Below, in pieces: positions 42,140 through 51,955 of a stretch of 64,000 nucleotides of DNA. The notes under the pieces are model-generated. The model searched no databases. It was not told the origin of the DNA and saw only the letters and a program-made list of their open reading frames with translations. Source of the stretch: QALR01 sp900552255 (GTDB taxonomy: Bacteria; Bacillota; Clostridia; Oscillospirales; CAG-272); the NCBI GenBank assembly GCA_048526005.1, contig DBFVEH010000021.1, positions 434,001 through 498,000 of the forward strand, given 5' to 3'. Numbering within the stretch: position 1 is the stretch's first letter; each line of letters starts with the position of its first letter. A program made the position numbers and the translations under genes.

Positions 42140-44745
42140 TTTGCAGCCCCGTTTGATTTTCTATTCCTGTAAAGATAAACGAACAGATAGTAAGCCGCAA
42201 GCGCCGCGGCGCCGACGACCGAAATCCCGATTCCCGCCGCAAGTCCCGGCGCCTGATACCGGTACTCGACGGTATGATCGCCCGCCTTAATATCCGCGCA
42301 AAGAAGAACGCCGTCCAAAGCGAAAGTCTCCTGCTTCACACCGTCTACCCAGACGCTCCAGCCGGCCTCCGCCGGAATCGAGGAATACAGCACGGAATCG
42401 CCCTTCAAGCTTATCGTTCCCTTTATTTTGGTATCCGAAGCATAGGTAACGTCAAGCACATTCTGCGACAGCTTATCATAAGCCCGGGCGACAACGGTAT
42501 CATCGATGATATATCCGTCCGCTCCGTACAGCGCGACGCCGTATCCGCTGATCACGACCTTTAAATATATGGTATCGCCCTTTTTCACATAACCGACGTT
42601 TTTCAGCGGATCCCTGCCGCAGGAGCCTGTCTTTTCCGCTCCGTCGTTGATGCTGATCGTGTAATTTCCGACGATAAAATCAAAGTCGATATAGAAGAAA
42701 CCGTCTTTCGTCGCTTCAAAGCTGTATTCAAAAATCGATTCCTCATCCGACTTCGGCGACGAAAAATACCGTTTGCCGCCTGAGGTAAACAGATTGGCGT
42801 TTTCTCTGTTCAGGACCTTCGCCTGAACACTCGATACCGCATCGACGTCACGGATACCGGCGGAAAGTCTGATAAAGTCGTTCTGCGCTTCAAGCGGGGT
42901 CTTGCCCTCTGTCTGAAAGCCTTTAATCGTATCGTTCACCGCATAAGCCACCGGAAGCGTGTACCGGTTTTCAAGCACGGTGATGCTTCCCTTTTTCTCT
43001 ACGACATCCCCGTATTCGGAGGTCAGGGCGCCGCCGGTCACATAGTGATACCGAATGCCGAACATCATATCCAAAATCGGCGTCGGCTGATAGATCGTGC
43101 TGACGTTCAGCGCATACACTCTGTTTCCGAGCCTTTGAAAGAAGTTATATAAGCTCCCGTTCATGGTGGAGGAATAATAAGTCATGCCCTTGAAATCATA
43201 CAGCATTCCGCTGTCAAAGGTGAAATTCGGCGTCATCTCCGAACGCCAAAAATCGTCCTTCCCGCTCTCATATTTGCTTGTCAGATAGCGCATATCGCTC
43301 TCATAGCTCGTATAGGAAACCGCGTTCGCACAGCCGAGGTATCGGGACATCGTGTAAATACCGGAGCAGATCACCTCCAGCGAGATGAGGGCCGCGAGCG
43401 TGAACGTCACCGTCTGAAGCTTTATCTTTTTCGACATGATCAGATACACCGCGATCACGGTGAAGGCAAGGAGAATCACGGCGGCGGAAACGAGACGTCC
43501 CGAACGATATTGACTGTCGTTTAATCCGATAAACAGAATACCGCCGGCCGCCGCCATCGCCGCGGACGTACAAACAAGATTCAGTCCGTCCAAATGCGTC
43601 AGCGCCTCATATGCCATGAGAAGGACGATAAACACATAAAGGAAGCTCTGCCGTCCCGGAAGCTGATTCGGGAAATGCAGTCCATGCCAAATAAAATCGA
43701 GGATATTCAGCTCAAAGGAAACGAGCATGAACGCGCACAGAAGCGTATAACAGAGCTTCTTTTTCCACGAAACACGTCGGTTCAGCACAAAAAGGATGGC
43801 GAAAAAGATCGCCGCGGAGCCGCAATAGAGATTTGCCACACCGAATTCAAGCGACGTTTTGACACCGGCCGAGAGATTGTCGATGATCTGCGGCAGCTTG
43901 TGATAAAATGCGATTTCCTTGTCAAAACCGAGAGAGGATGACGTCCAGTTCTGCATACCGTACACCACGGGCAGCAGGACAAACGCGCAGAGCGCGCCGG
44001 CAATCAGCGACATCAGCGCGAATTTGCCAGTATCCGCCGCCGCTCTTTTTATCCCCCTCCGATTGCCGTCCGAACACATCGTGACAACAAACCAAAGAAC
44101 GGTAAAAAGGCAAACCGCCCAGCCGATGTAGAAATTGGAATAAAGCGTGAGCGCAAGGAAGGTCACATACATCCACGGATTTTTTCCCGCCAGCATCCGT
44201 TCAAGACCGAGCATGATAAGCGGAACAAAAATCACCGCATCCAGCCACATCGGCTGAGAAATGAACGCGATCATATAGGCGGAAAGCCCGTAAGCGACAC
44301 CCAGCGCCGCGGAAAGAGGCGAGGGCTTTCCATACCGGCGTTCAAGATAATAGGAAAAGCTCCACGCGGCAAGCGAGACCTTCAAAAATATCACAAGATC
44401 GAGCGCCGCGATCCTCGCGTAGCCGGAAAACGGCAGGAGCAAGAAATTGAATAAACTATTCGTATAATATGCACTCTGCACGATCGCGGAAAAGCCGAGA
44501 GAACCGTTCCACGACCATATGGCAAACGGATTGTCCAGCTTTTCTACAATCATGGGATAATACTGTCCCCAAAGATCCATCGTCAAAAGCGAATTGTCGC
44601 CGAACGGAGCGATCCCGCGGATGATCGCCGCGACGACAAGCGCGAAATAAGTCAGCACAAGGGCGGAAAGCGGGAAGCGATTCCGATAGACAAGCGAGCA
44701 GAACCGTTTCCAGCCCGTTATTTTTTCTTCCGTATTCCTATCCAA
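42124..44745 (-). CDS. YfhO-family multispanning membrane protein
   Basis: An 873-residue protein of the YfhO (GT-C-like) family, implicated in Bacillota in transferring sugars to lipoteichoic acid or in cell-envelope glycosylation. The opening ALVLTYFALVVAAIIRGIAPF and the loop LTMDLWGQYYPM contain the conserved luminal Asp. About twelve helices reach to residue 460. A large extracellular beta-rich domain follows (about 480-820), then a last helix near 830-855 and a basic tail. The start is TTG, with AGGAGG 10 bases upstream. The stop lies inside the terminator stem. The specific substrate is unknown. Confidence 0.9.
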   Translation of the reverse strand: MDRNTEEKITGWKRFCSLVYRNRFPLSALVLTYFALVVAAIIRGIAPFGDNSLLTMDLWGQYYPMIVEKLDNPFAIWSWNGSLGFSAIVQSAYYTNSLFNFLLLPFSGYARIAALDLVIFLKVSLAAWSFSYYLERRYGKPSPLSAALGVAYGLSAYMIAFISQPMWLDAVIFVPLIMLGLERMLAGKNPWMYVTFLALTLYSNFYIGWAVCLFTVLWFVVTMCSDGNRRGIKRAAADTGKFALMSLIAGALCAFVLLPVVYGMQNWTSSSLGFDKEIAFYHKLPQIIDNLSAGVKTSLEFGVANLYCGSAAIFFAILFVLNRRVSWKKKLCYTLLCAFMLVSFELNILDFIWHGLHFPNQLPGRQSFLYVFIVLLMAYEALTHLDGLNLVCTSAAMAAAGGILFIGLNDSQYRSGRLVSAAVILLAFTVIAVYLIMSKKIKLQTVTFTLAALISLEVICSGIYTMSRYLGCANAVSYTSYESDMRYLTSKYESGKDDFWRSEMTPNFTFDSGMLYDFKGMTYYSSTMNGSLYNFFQRLGNRVYALNVSTIYQPTPILDMMFGIRYHYVTGGALTSEYGDVVEKKGSITVLENRYTLPVAYAVNDTIKGFQTEGKTPLEAQNDFIRLSAGIRDVDAVSSVQAKVLNRENANLFTSGGKRYFSSPKSDEESIFEYSFEATKDGFFYIDFDFIVGNYTISINDGAEKTGSCGRDPLKNVGYVKKGDTIYLKVVISGYGVALYGADGYIIDDTVVARAYDKLSQNVLDVTYASDTKIKGTISLKGDSVLYSSIPAEAGWSVWVDGVKQETFALDGVLLCADIKAGDHTVEYRYQAPGLAAGIGISVVGAAALAAYYLFVYLYRNRKSNGAAKEKAE

Positions 44746-44853
44746 AGCAAACAGGCCTCCTATGTTAACATTTTATGAATTTGTCGTAAAAAACCGTAAG
44801 TTTTCTCACCCAAACCGGCAATTTTATTTTGACGGAAGCTTTTTCCCGAAAAA

Positions 44854-46395
44854 TCACGGCTGCAATACGTCAATTTCCGCCCAATGAATCGTCGCTCTGC
44901 CGTCCGATATTCCTACCTCCAAGACGGAAACCGGCGGGATAGCTCCGTCGTTTTCCGTATCGAAAACATAGTAATCCATATCGGGATACTGCGGATTGAC
45001 CGGCGCCGCCGCTCCCGCAAGCATACATTTTTTCGCATTCAGATAAACCACGAGGTCGTGGATGTCAAACGCCCCCTTCTCAAAGCCGAGCACGACGCGC
45101 ACCAAGCGTCCCGCCGGAATCGGTCCCGTCGGAATGCGCACCGCCGAAAACGCCGTCACGCGCTCCCTGCTGCCGGAAAGCGCAATGGGAAGCTGCTTGG
45201 TATTAGAGGCTCCTGTCGCATAAACGTCGTCATATGTGACGACGTGGCGGCGCGGCGCCGCCGCCGCTTTTTCGATGTCACCCGCCGTCGTCAAAAACCG
45301 ATGATAGATTTCGGGATCGGAATAAAGCGAATCCTCCCTCAGCGCATTCGGAACGATGCCGTCCATATAATTGAAAAGATAGACCGCATCCGCGCCGAGC
45401 GACAGATACGCACAGGCGGAGCCTATCGCCGTTTCAAAGGTGTTGTTCACATACTTTCTGCCGCGGCGGTTATAAGCGTCGATCAAGATTTCAAGTCCCG
45501 CGGCAAGCTCGACGTTCTTTCCGGCAAGAAGCCGATGCCACAGATCAATCGGCATATTGTTGTCCACGCTCGACCAGCGCGGCGTTACGACAATCAGGTC
45601 GAGGATGCCGGCGTCGATCCAATCGAAGAAATCAAAGCCGAGCCGCAGGCATTTTTCGGGCGTGTCCGGCAGGCGCACACCGATTTTGATCGGATGTCCC
45701 CACTTCTTTTCCGCAGCCTTTACACGCGCGTATATTTCCCGCATAAAGGCGTTGATAACGGCGATCCCCTCATATTCGCGTCCGATGCCGACGGAATAGA
45801 TCTCCCGCATCCAGTCAAGCTCAAGGCCGTCGGCGTCAAAGGTATCGAGCGCTTCCTCGATGACCGTCATATAGTAGCCGCGCACCTCTTGAAACATATA
45901 GTCGAGTCCGTTTTCATAATATCCCGCCGGCGTCCGGTGGGAAGCGCGGTTCATCCACCTGTTTTTCTTATAAAAATCGCTGAAAAGGAACGAATCCTCC
46001 GCGTCCGTTTCATGAATGTCGTTCATGCGGATGCTGATCCACGGACGGATTCCGATGGAACGGAGCGTCTCGATCCACAGCTTATGCATCTCGATTCCCT
46101 TGTTCTCATAGATATCGACAAGGAGCCTCCCGCATTTTATCACGTTATTGGTCTCCGTATCGTCGGTCTTGCCGGCGGCGACCCATTCCTTATATTTGTC
46201 GATGCCGCTCATGGTGCGCTTTGAATTGTACCACGTCAGGGAGGCGTTCAGGCAGATCATGAAGTCGGTGATCTGCGTGTCCTTATACTGCATGATGAAA
46301 TTCACAAGGTCCTCTCTTGTGACCTCTTCGATACCCGCCGCCGTCCGTGTGTAAATAAAATGGTTCGGATCCTCGTTAAAGATGATTTTTCCCAT
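44854..46395 (-). CDS. putative TIM-barrel glycoside-hydrolase-like protein
   Basis: A 513-residue protein without signal peptide. The first about 390 residues look like a TIM barrel of the GHL/DUF type: DFMICLNASLTWYNSKRT, IRPWISIRMNDIHE, FDADGLELDWMRE (acidic pair on strand 4), IKIGVRLPDTPEKCL, AGILDLIVVTPRW, AYLSLGADAVYLFNYMD. DGLELDW is the segment where the family's catalytic acid would lie. A beta-sandwich-like domain ends the protein. It may cleave an intracellular oligosaccharide or glycoside. AAGGAGAGC precedes the ATG. It lies between recG and yfhO on the same strand. The substrate is not predictable. Confidence 0.7.
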   Translation of the reverse strand: MGKIIFNEDPNHFIYTRTAAGIEEVTREDLVNFIMQYKDTQITDFMICLNASLTWYNSKRTMSGIDKYKEWVAAGKTDDTETNNVIKCGRLLVDIYENKGIEMHKLWIETLRSIGIRPWISIRMNDIHETDAEDSFLFSDFYKKNRWMNRASHRTPAGYYENGLDYMFQEVRGYYMTVIEEALDTFDADGLELDWMREIYSVGIGREYEGIAVINAFMREIYARVKAAEKKWGHPIKIGVRLPDTPEKCLRLGFDFFDWIDAGILDLIVVTPRWSSVDNNMPIDLWHRLLAGKNVELAAGLEILIDAYNRRGRKYVNNTFETAIGSACAYLSLGADAVYLFNYMDGIVPNALREDSLYSDPEIYHRFLTTAGDIEKAAAAPRRHVVTYDDVYATGASNTKQLPIALSGSRERVTAFSAVRIPTGPIPAGRLVRVVLGFEKGAFDIHDLVVYLNAKKCMLAGAAAPVNPQYPDMDYYVFDTENDGAIPPVSVLEVGISDGRATIHWAEIDVLQP

Positions 46396-46485
46396 GAAAT
46401 GCTCTCCTTAAAATAAATCTCTCTATATTTTTTGAAGCTTCCGGCAGGAAGCTTTCCCTTTTTCTGCAATCGACGGCATAATATA

Positions 46486-48633
46486 TCAGCCCCGCCCGCT
46501 TTTTTCCGCCGCCATGCGGGCAAGCGCGGCATTCTCCTCGGAGACAAGTCCCGGATCCCGCGCAAGCGTCTGCTTCGCTTCGTCAAACGCGGCGTAAAAA
46601 AGTGTGCAGTCCCGCAGGGAGGAAGCGATCCCGAGATCAAATTCCCCGCTCTGGCGGGTTTTTCCGACGCTCTGCTCGATGAAATCGCCGGGACCCCGCA
46701 TTTCAAGGTCCTTCTCTGCGATCCGGAAGCCGTCGGAATTTTCGCAAAGAATCCGGAGCCGCTCTTTCGCCTTTTCGGATTTGCTGTCCGAGACAAGAAC
46801 GCAGTACGATTTTTTCTCGCCTCGTCCCACGCGGCCGCGCAGCTGATGGAGCGCCGAGAGCCCGAAAAATTCGGCGTTCTCGACGATCATAAGCGTCGCG
46901 CGCGGCACATTCACACCGACCTCGATCACCGTCGTGGAAACAAGAATGTCGATGTCCCCCGCGGCGAAATCCTTCATGATCGCGTCCTTCGCCCTGCCGC
47001 TCAGCTTTCCATGGATAAAAGCGACGCGGTATTCCGGAAAAACCGTCTCCGACAGGGCTTTCGCATAATCCACCGCCGCTTTCAGCTTCGGCTTCTCCTC
47101 GACCGCGCCTCCGAGCATGACCAGCTCGTCCCGCGCGAGCATATCGCCGCCTTCGCCCTCCAGCTTTTCCTGCTCCTCGACAGCCGGACAAACCACGTAT
47201 ACCTGTCCGCCGCCGTCCACGTTTTTGCGGATAAAAGCGTTCAGACGCTCACGATAGCTCTCGTCCACGAGAAAAGTATCCACCTTCTGTCTGCCGGGCG
47301 GCATTTCGTCGATAAGCGATACATCCGTATCAAAAGACAGCACCATGGCGAGCGTCCGCGGAATCGGCGTCGCGCTCATGGAAAGCATATGCACCTCACC
47401 TCCCTTCGCCGCAAGCGCGGAACGCTGTGCGGCGCCGAAGCGGTGCTGCTCGTCGATGACGGCAAGCCCAAGGTTCGCAAAGCAGACGCCGTCCTCGATC
47501 AGCGCATGCGTGCCGATGACAAAATCAGCCTCTCCGGCGGCAAGAGCTGCCGCCGCTTTTCGTTTGGCAGCAGGCGTCATGCTTCCGACAAGAAGCTCCG
47601 TGCGATAGCCCATCGCGCCGAAAAATGCCGAAAGCTCCGCAAAATGCTGCCTTGCGAGGATTTCCGTCGGAGCCATCAAGGCCGCCTGAAAGCCGTTTTC
47701 CAGCGCCGTATAGACCGCATACGCCGCACACACCGTCTTGCCGGAGCCGACGTCGCCGACGACGAGCCGGCTCATCAGCGTATCGCCCGTCATATCGGCC
47801 TCTATCCCGTCGATCGTCCTTATCTGCGCTCCGGTCAACGAATAGGAAAGCGCCGACAAAAACCGGGCGCGGTCCGGCCTTACACAGGGATGGGACGCGC
47901 GCTTCGGCTGGTTCTTTCCGAACAAAAGCATCGAGAGCGCAAAGAGATACAGCTCGTCAAACGCAAGCCTGCGCACGGCGCTCGCGGTATCCTCTATAGT
48001 TTCCGGCCTGTGAATGAGATGCAGCGCGGTGCGGATATCGCACAAAGCATACCGCTCGCGAAGCGCCGCCGGCAGATATTCCGCAAGCCCGTCATGCTCG
48101 GAAAGCACCATGTCGAGCGCCGAACGCACCGTGCTGCCCATCAGCTTCTGCGAAATGCCCTCCGTGAGCGGATATACCGGCACAAGCGGACGCAGCGGCG
48201 TCACCCCGTTGTACGGCTCAAACACAGGCGAGCTCATGGAAACGGCAAAGCCCTCGCGCTTCACCTTTCCAAAGAAGCGGAACGTCGAGCCGCGGTGCAT
48301 CAGGTCCTTCACATACGGCTGATTGAAAAACGTGATCCCACATTTGCCGAAATCGTCGAAAGCCGTCACTTTCGTGATCACCATACCGCGCCTTATCATC
48401 GCGGATTTCGGCTCGGTATTCACCGTGAGAACGAGAGAGCAGACCTCCCCGTCGGCGGCATCGAGCGTCGTCTTGACGTTTCCGCGCGGCTCATAGGCAC
48501 GCGGAAAATGATAAACAAGATCGCGCGCCGTATAAATCCCCAGTCGATGGAAAGCCTCCGCGCGCTTGGCGCCGACGCCGAAAAACCGTTCCACCGGCGT
48601 ATTCTGCCCCGTTTTCAGCGTACTCCCACGCAT
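46486..48633 (-). CDS. recG: ATP-dependent DNA helicase RecG
   Basis: A 715-residue branch-migration helicase for stalled forks and recombination intermediates. The wedge/OB domain (about 50-180) includes CGITFFNQPYVKDL. Helicase motif I is LVVGDVGSGKTVCA, motif Ia is LMAPTEILARQHF, motif II is LAVIDEQHRFG (DEQH), motif III is MSATPIPRTLAM, and motifs V-VI are TTVIEVGVNVPRATLMIVEN and HQLRGRVGRG. The length is slightly above the usual 680. The frame is open to 48714, but the ATG at 48633 with GGGGGT upstream fits better. It is divergent from hisS. Confidence 0.97.
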   Translation of the reverse strand: MRGSTLKTGQNTPVERFFGVGAKRAEAFHRLGIYTARDLVYHFPRAYEPRGNVKTTLDAADGEVCSLVLTVNTEPKSAMIRRGMVITKVTAFDDFGKCGITFFNQPYVKDLMHRGSTFRFFGKVKREGFAVSMSSPVFEPYNGVTPLRPLVPVYPLTEGISQKLMGSTVRSALDMVLSEHDGLAEYLPAALRERYALCDIRTALHLIHRPETIEDTASAVRRLAFDELYLFALSMLLFGKNQPKRASHPCVRPDRARFLSALSYSLTGAQIRTIDGIEADMTGDTLMSRLVVGDVGSGKTVCAAYAVYTALENGFQAALMAPTEILARQHFAELSAFFGAMGYRTELLVGSMTPAAKRKAAAALAAGEADFVIGTHALIEDGVCFANLGLAVIDEQHRFGAAQRSALAAKGGEVHMLSMSATPIPRTLAMVLSFDTDVSLIDEMPPGRQKVDTFLVDESYRERLNAFIRKNVDGGGQVYVVCPAVEEQEKLEGEGGDMLARDELVMLGGAVEEKPKLKAAVDYAKALSETVFPEYRVAFIHGKLSGRAKDAIMKDFAAGDIDILVSTTVIEVGVNVPRATLMIVENAEFFGLSALHQLRGRVGRGEKKSYCVLVSDSKSEKAKERLRILCENSDGFRIAEKDLEMRGPGDFIEQSVGKTRQSGEFDLGIASSLRDCTLFYAAFDEAKQTLARDPGLVSEENAALARMAAEKSGRG

Positions 48634-48742
48634 GACCCCCGCCTTCCGGCTCCGAACCCGCAAAAGCGGTATCTCCAAGCCTATTTTTATTTCTAAATTA
48701 TACCACTTCGCCATTTTCCCGTCAACAATAGTAAGGAAAATA

Positions 48743-48770
48743 TTGAAAAATAAAAAAATCGTGCTATAAT
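48743..48770 (+). promoter_or_regulatory. promoter of hisS-aspS
   Basis: TTGAAA, 16 bases, TATAAT. The leader is only about 40 bases, too short for a T-box. Confidence 0.8.
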
Positions 48771-48817
48771 ATTATCAATATTTTATTCTTTATTCCGCGT
48801 TTTAAGGAGAAATCATC

Positions 48818-50143
48818 ATGCAGGAAAAAGTCATACCGAGGATCCTGCCCGGCTTTATGGAGCTTCTGCCCGCCGAGCAGATCCTGTTCAACGATATGTA
48901 CGATACCATCCGCGGCGTCTATGAAAGCTTCGGCTTTCTGCCGCTCGACACACCGGTCATCGAGCTCTCCGAGGTTCTGCTCGCAAAGGCCGGCGGCGAA
49001 ACGGAAAAGCAGATCTACCGCTTCCAAAAAGGCGACAGCGATCTGTCCCTTCGCTTCGATCTGACCGTTCCGCTCGCACGGTACGTCTCGGCGCATTATA
49101 ACGACCTCGTGTTCCCGTTCAAGCGCTACCAAATGAGCAAGGTGTTCCGCGGCGAGCGTCCGCAGAAGGGACGCTTCCGCGAGTTCTATCAGTGCGACAT
49201 CGACATCATCGGAAACGAGGAGCTCGATCTGCGCTACGACGCCGAGATGCCCGCCATCATCTATCGGGTATTTGAGAAGCTCGGCATCGGCGATTTCGTC
49301 ATCCGCATCAACAACCGAAAGGTGCTCGGCGGCTTTTTCGCCGCTCTCGGTCTCTCGGACAAAATCGAGGATATCCTGCGGATCCTCGACAAAATCGAAA
49401 AAATCGGGAAAGAAGCCGCCGTATCCGAGCTTGTCGCGCTGGGCGTTTCCGCCGACAAGACCGACACCATCATCGATTTCATCACTTCAGACGGCGACTG
49501 CGAACAAATTCTTGCAAAACTGCGCGCGATGAGCATCGAAAACGAGACCTATACATCCGGTGTGAGCGAGCTTGCCGCCGTCACGGAATACATGCGCATG
49601 TTCGGCATGCCCGAGGACAGCTTCCGGATCGACCTTACCATCGCGCGCGGACTCGATTACTACACCGGCACCGTATACGAAACCCAAATCAAGGCGCATC
49701 CGGAGTTCGGGAGCGTCTGCTCCGGCGGGCGCTACGACAATCTCACCGGATATTATACCGACAAAAAGCTGCCTGGCATCGGCATCTCCATCGGACTGAC
49801 AAGGCTTTTTTCCCAGCTTCTTGCAAGCGGGCTCATCGCACCGAAAACCGGGAGCATCGCCCGTGTGCTGCTCCTGCCGATGGACGGAAGCGCCGTTCCC
49901 TCCGCGGTATCCGCCGCCACGAAGCTTCGGGAGGCCGGAATCGCGGCCGACGTCTATTTCGGAGAGTGCGGCATGAAGCAGAAAATGAAATATGCAGGCC
50001 GCTGCGGCGCGCCGTATGCCGCCGTGATCGGCGAGCGCGAGGCGGCGTCGGGAACGGTCGCCCTGAAAGACATGCAGAGCGGCGAGCAAAAAAACGTCAC
50101 GATTCCCGAAGCGATCGAAATTCTCAAAAATATGGACAAGTAA
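48818..50143 (+). CDS. hisS: histidyl-tRNA synthetase
   Basis: A 441-residue class II synthetase charging tRNA-His. Motif 1 region: LPAEQILFNDMYDTIRGVYE. Motif 2: VFRGERPQKGRFREFYQCDID. The His-specific loop is RGLDYYTGTVYE, and motif 3 is GGRYDNLTGYY with GIGISIGLTRL. The C-terminal anticodon-binding domain (about 345-435) ends in an alpha/beta repeat. An AAGGAG site precedes the ATG. The upstream RNA is too short for a T-box. aspS follows after 12 bases, the classic hisS-aspS pair of Bacillota. Confidence 0.97.
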   Translation: MQEKVIPRILPGFMELLPAEQILFNDMYDTIRGVYESFGFLPLDTPVIELSEVLLAKAGGETEKQIYRFQKGDSDLSLRFDLTVPLARYVSAHYNDLVFPFKRYQMSKVFRGERPQKGRFREFYQCDIDIIGNEELDLRYDAEMPAIIYRVFEKLGIGDFVIRINNRKVLGGFFAALGLSDKIEDILRILDKIEKIGKEAAVSELVALGVSADKTDTIIDFITSDGDCEQILAKLRAMSIENETYTSGVSELAAVTEYMRMFGMPEDSFRIDLTIARGLDYYTGTVYETQIKAHPEFGSVCSGGRYDNLTGYYTDKKLPGIGISIGLTRLFSQLLASGLIAPKTGSIARVLLLPMDGSAVPSAVSAATKLREAGIAADVYFGECGMKQKMKYAGRCGAPYAAVIGEREAASGTVALKDMQSGEQKNVTIPEAIEILKNMDK

Positions 50144-50155
50144 AGGACAAACACT

Positions 50156-51946
50156 ATGGCAAAGCTTGAAAAGACAGATAAAAGGACCCATTACTGCGGC
50201 GAGCTGCGGCGCGCGGACGCCGGCAAAGCCGTCTGCGTCATGGGCTGGGTGCAGAGGGCGCGCGATCTCGGCGGGCTCATCTTCATCGACCTGCGCGACA
50301 GGACAGGCATCGTTCAGCTCGCGTTCGACGAGCACACCGACAGAAAAATCTTCGACGAAGCTTTCCGCACGCGCTCCGAATACGTCGTCGTGGCCAAAGG
50401 CGCCGTCCGTGAACGCAGCTCCGTCAATTCTCAGATCCCGACGGGAGAAATCGAAATTTTCGTCACGGAATACAAGATCCTTTCCGCAGCGGAAACGACG
50501 CCGTTCGAGATTAGTGACAACATCAAGGTGCGCGACGAGCTGGCGCTCAAATACCGCTATCTCGACCTGCGCCGTCCGTCCCTCCAAAAAAATCTCATCA
50601 TGCGTCATAAAATCGCGCGCGTGGCGAGAGAATATTATTATGAAAACGGATTTCTCGAAATCGAAACGCCTATGATGGTCAATCCCACGCCGGAGGGCGC
50701 GCGCGACTATCTTGTGCCGTCGAGAATCCATCACGGCAGCTTTTATGCGCTGCCGCAGTCGCCGCAGCAGTATAAGCAGCTTCTGATGCTCGCCGGCTTC
50801 GATCGCTATATCCAGCTCGCGCGCTGCTTCCGCGACGAGGACCTGCGCGCCGACCGCCAGCCGGAATTCACGCAGATCGACCTCGAGATGTCGTTCGTCG
50901 ACGAGGACGATATCATGGAAGTAAACGAGGGATTCGTCGCAAGACTTTTTAAGGAAATTCTGGACGTGGATATCCCCCTGCCTCTGCCCCGCCTCACCTA
51001 CCGCGAGGCGATGGAGCGCTTTGGCTCGGACAAGCCGGACACCCGCTTCGGAATGGAAATCCAAGATATCTCCGAGCTTGTGGGAAACAGCGGCTTCTCC
51101 GTATTTTCCTCCGCCGTCTCGACCGGCGGCTCCGTGCGCGCCATCGTGGCGAAGGACGCCGCTGCAAAGCTTTCCCGCAAGGAGATCGACAAGCTCACCG
51201 AGCACGCCCGCGGCATCGGCGCAAAGGGACTCGCCTACATCCGTTACGTCGATGAGACACCCTCCTGCTCCTTTGCCAAATTCATGGCAGAGGGCGAGCT
51301 CGACGCCATCATGGACAAAATCGACTGCCGGCGCGGAGACGTGGCGCTTATCGTCGCCGACAAGGATTCCGTCGCCCTCCCCACGCTCGGCGCGCTGCGC
51401 CTCATCGTGGCAAAGCAGCTCGATATCGTTCCGGACAGCTATAATTTCCTGTGGATCACTGAATTTCCGTTCTTTGAATGGGACGAGGAAAGCGGGACAT
51501 GGCTTGCCATGCACCATCCGTTTACGATGCCGCTCGACGAGTGTCTCGGCTATATCGACACCGATCCCGGACGGGTGCGCGCAAGAGCCTACGATCTTGT
51601 GCTCAACGGCATTGAAATCTCCTCCGGCTCCATGCGCATCACCGACTGCGCTCTTCAACAGAAAATGTTCCGCAGGCTCGGTCTTTCCGACGAGGATATC
51701 GCCAGAAAATTCGGCTTCCTTGTAGACGCTTACCGCTACGGCGCACCGCCGCACGGCGGCGCCGCGCTCGGGCTGGACAGACTCGCCATGATCATGTGCG
51801 GCGCGGACAGTCTGCGCGATGTCGTGGCATTCCCGAAGGTGCAGAACGCCTCGGAGCTCATGTCCGGCTGCCCTACGCCGGCCGACGAAAAGGCGCTCCG
51901 TGAGCTCGCCATCGCCGTCACGGAATATGAAAAATCAAATAATTAA
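50156..51946 (+). CDS. aspS: aspartyl-tRNA synthetase
   Basis: A 596-residue bacterial-type class II synthetase. The OB-fold anticodon domain is at residues 1-110 (GWVQRARDLGGLIFIDLRDR). The catalytic core shows QSPQQYKQLLMLAGFDRY, motif 2 RCFRDEDLRADRQPEFTQID and motif 3 GLDRLAMIMCGADSLRDV. The GAD insertion lies at about 285-420. In the RDLGG segment a Leu stands where non-discriminating enzymes often have His, which favours tRNA-Asp-specific charging; this is an inference. It is translated right after hisS and followed after 9 bases by the mechanosensitive channel gene. Confidence 0.97.
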   Translation: MAKLEKTDKRTHYCGELRRADAGKAVCVMGWVQRARDLGGLIFIDLRDRTGIVQLAFDEHTDRKIFDEAFRTRSEYVVVAKGAVRERSSVNSQIPTGEIEIFVTEYKILSAAETTPFEISDNIKVRDELALKYRYLDLRRPSLQKNLIMRHKIARVAREYYYENGFLEIETPMMVNPTPEGARDYLVPSRIHHGSFYALPQSPQQYKQLLMLAGFDRYIQLARCFRDEDLRADRQPEFTQIDLEMSFVDEDDIMEVNEGFVARLFKEILDVDIPLPLPRLTYREAMERFGSDKPDTRFGMEIQDISELVGNSGFSVFSSAVSTGGSVRAIVAKDAAAKLSRKEIDKLTEHARGIGAKGLAYIRYVDETPSCSFAKFMAEGELDAIMDKIDCRRGDVALIVADKDSVALPTLGALRLIVAKQLDIVPDSYNFLWITEFPFFEWDEESGTWLAMHHPFTMPLDECLGYIDTDPGRVRARAYDLVLNGIEISSGSMRITDCALQQKMFRRLGLSDEDIARKFGFLVDAYRYGAPPHGGAALGLDRLAMIMCGADSLRDVVAFPKVQNASELMSGCPTPADEKALRELAIAVTEYEKSNN

Positions 51947-51955
51947 GAGGTAATC

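Noticed and set aside
46432..48696. Long plus-strand frame (754 codons) opposite recG
   Set aside because: Arg/His-rich translation without motifs, exactly antisense to a full set of RecG helicase motifs.
48715..48817. T-box riboswitch before hisS
   Set aside because: The leader after the promoter is only about 40 bases, with no specifier stem or T-box sequence.
49487..51754. 755-codon minus-strand frame opposite hisS-aspS
   Set aside because: Antisense shadow; the plus strand has complete class II synthetase motifs.
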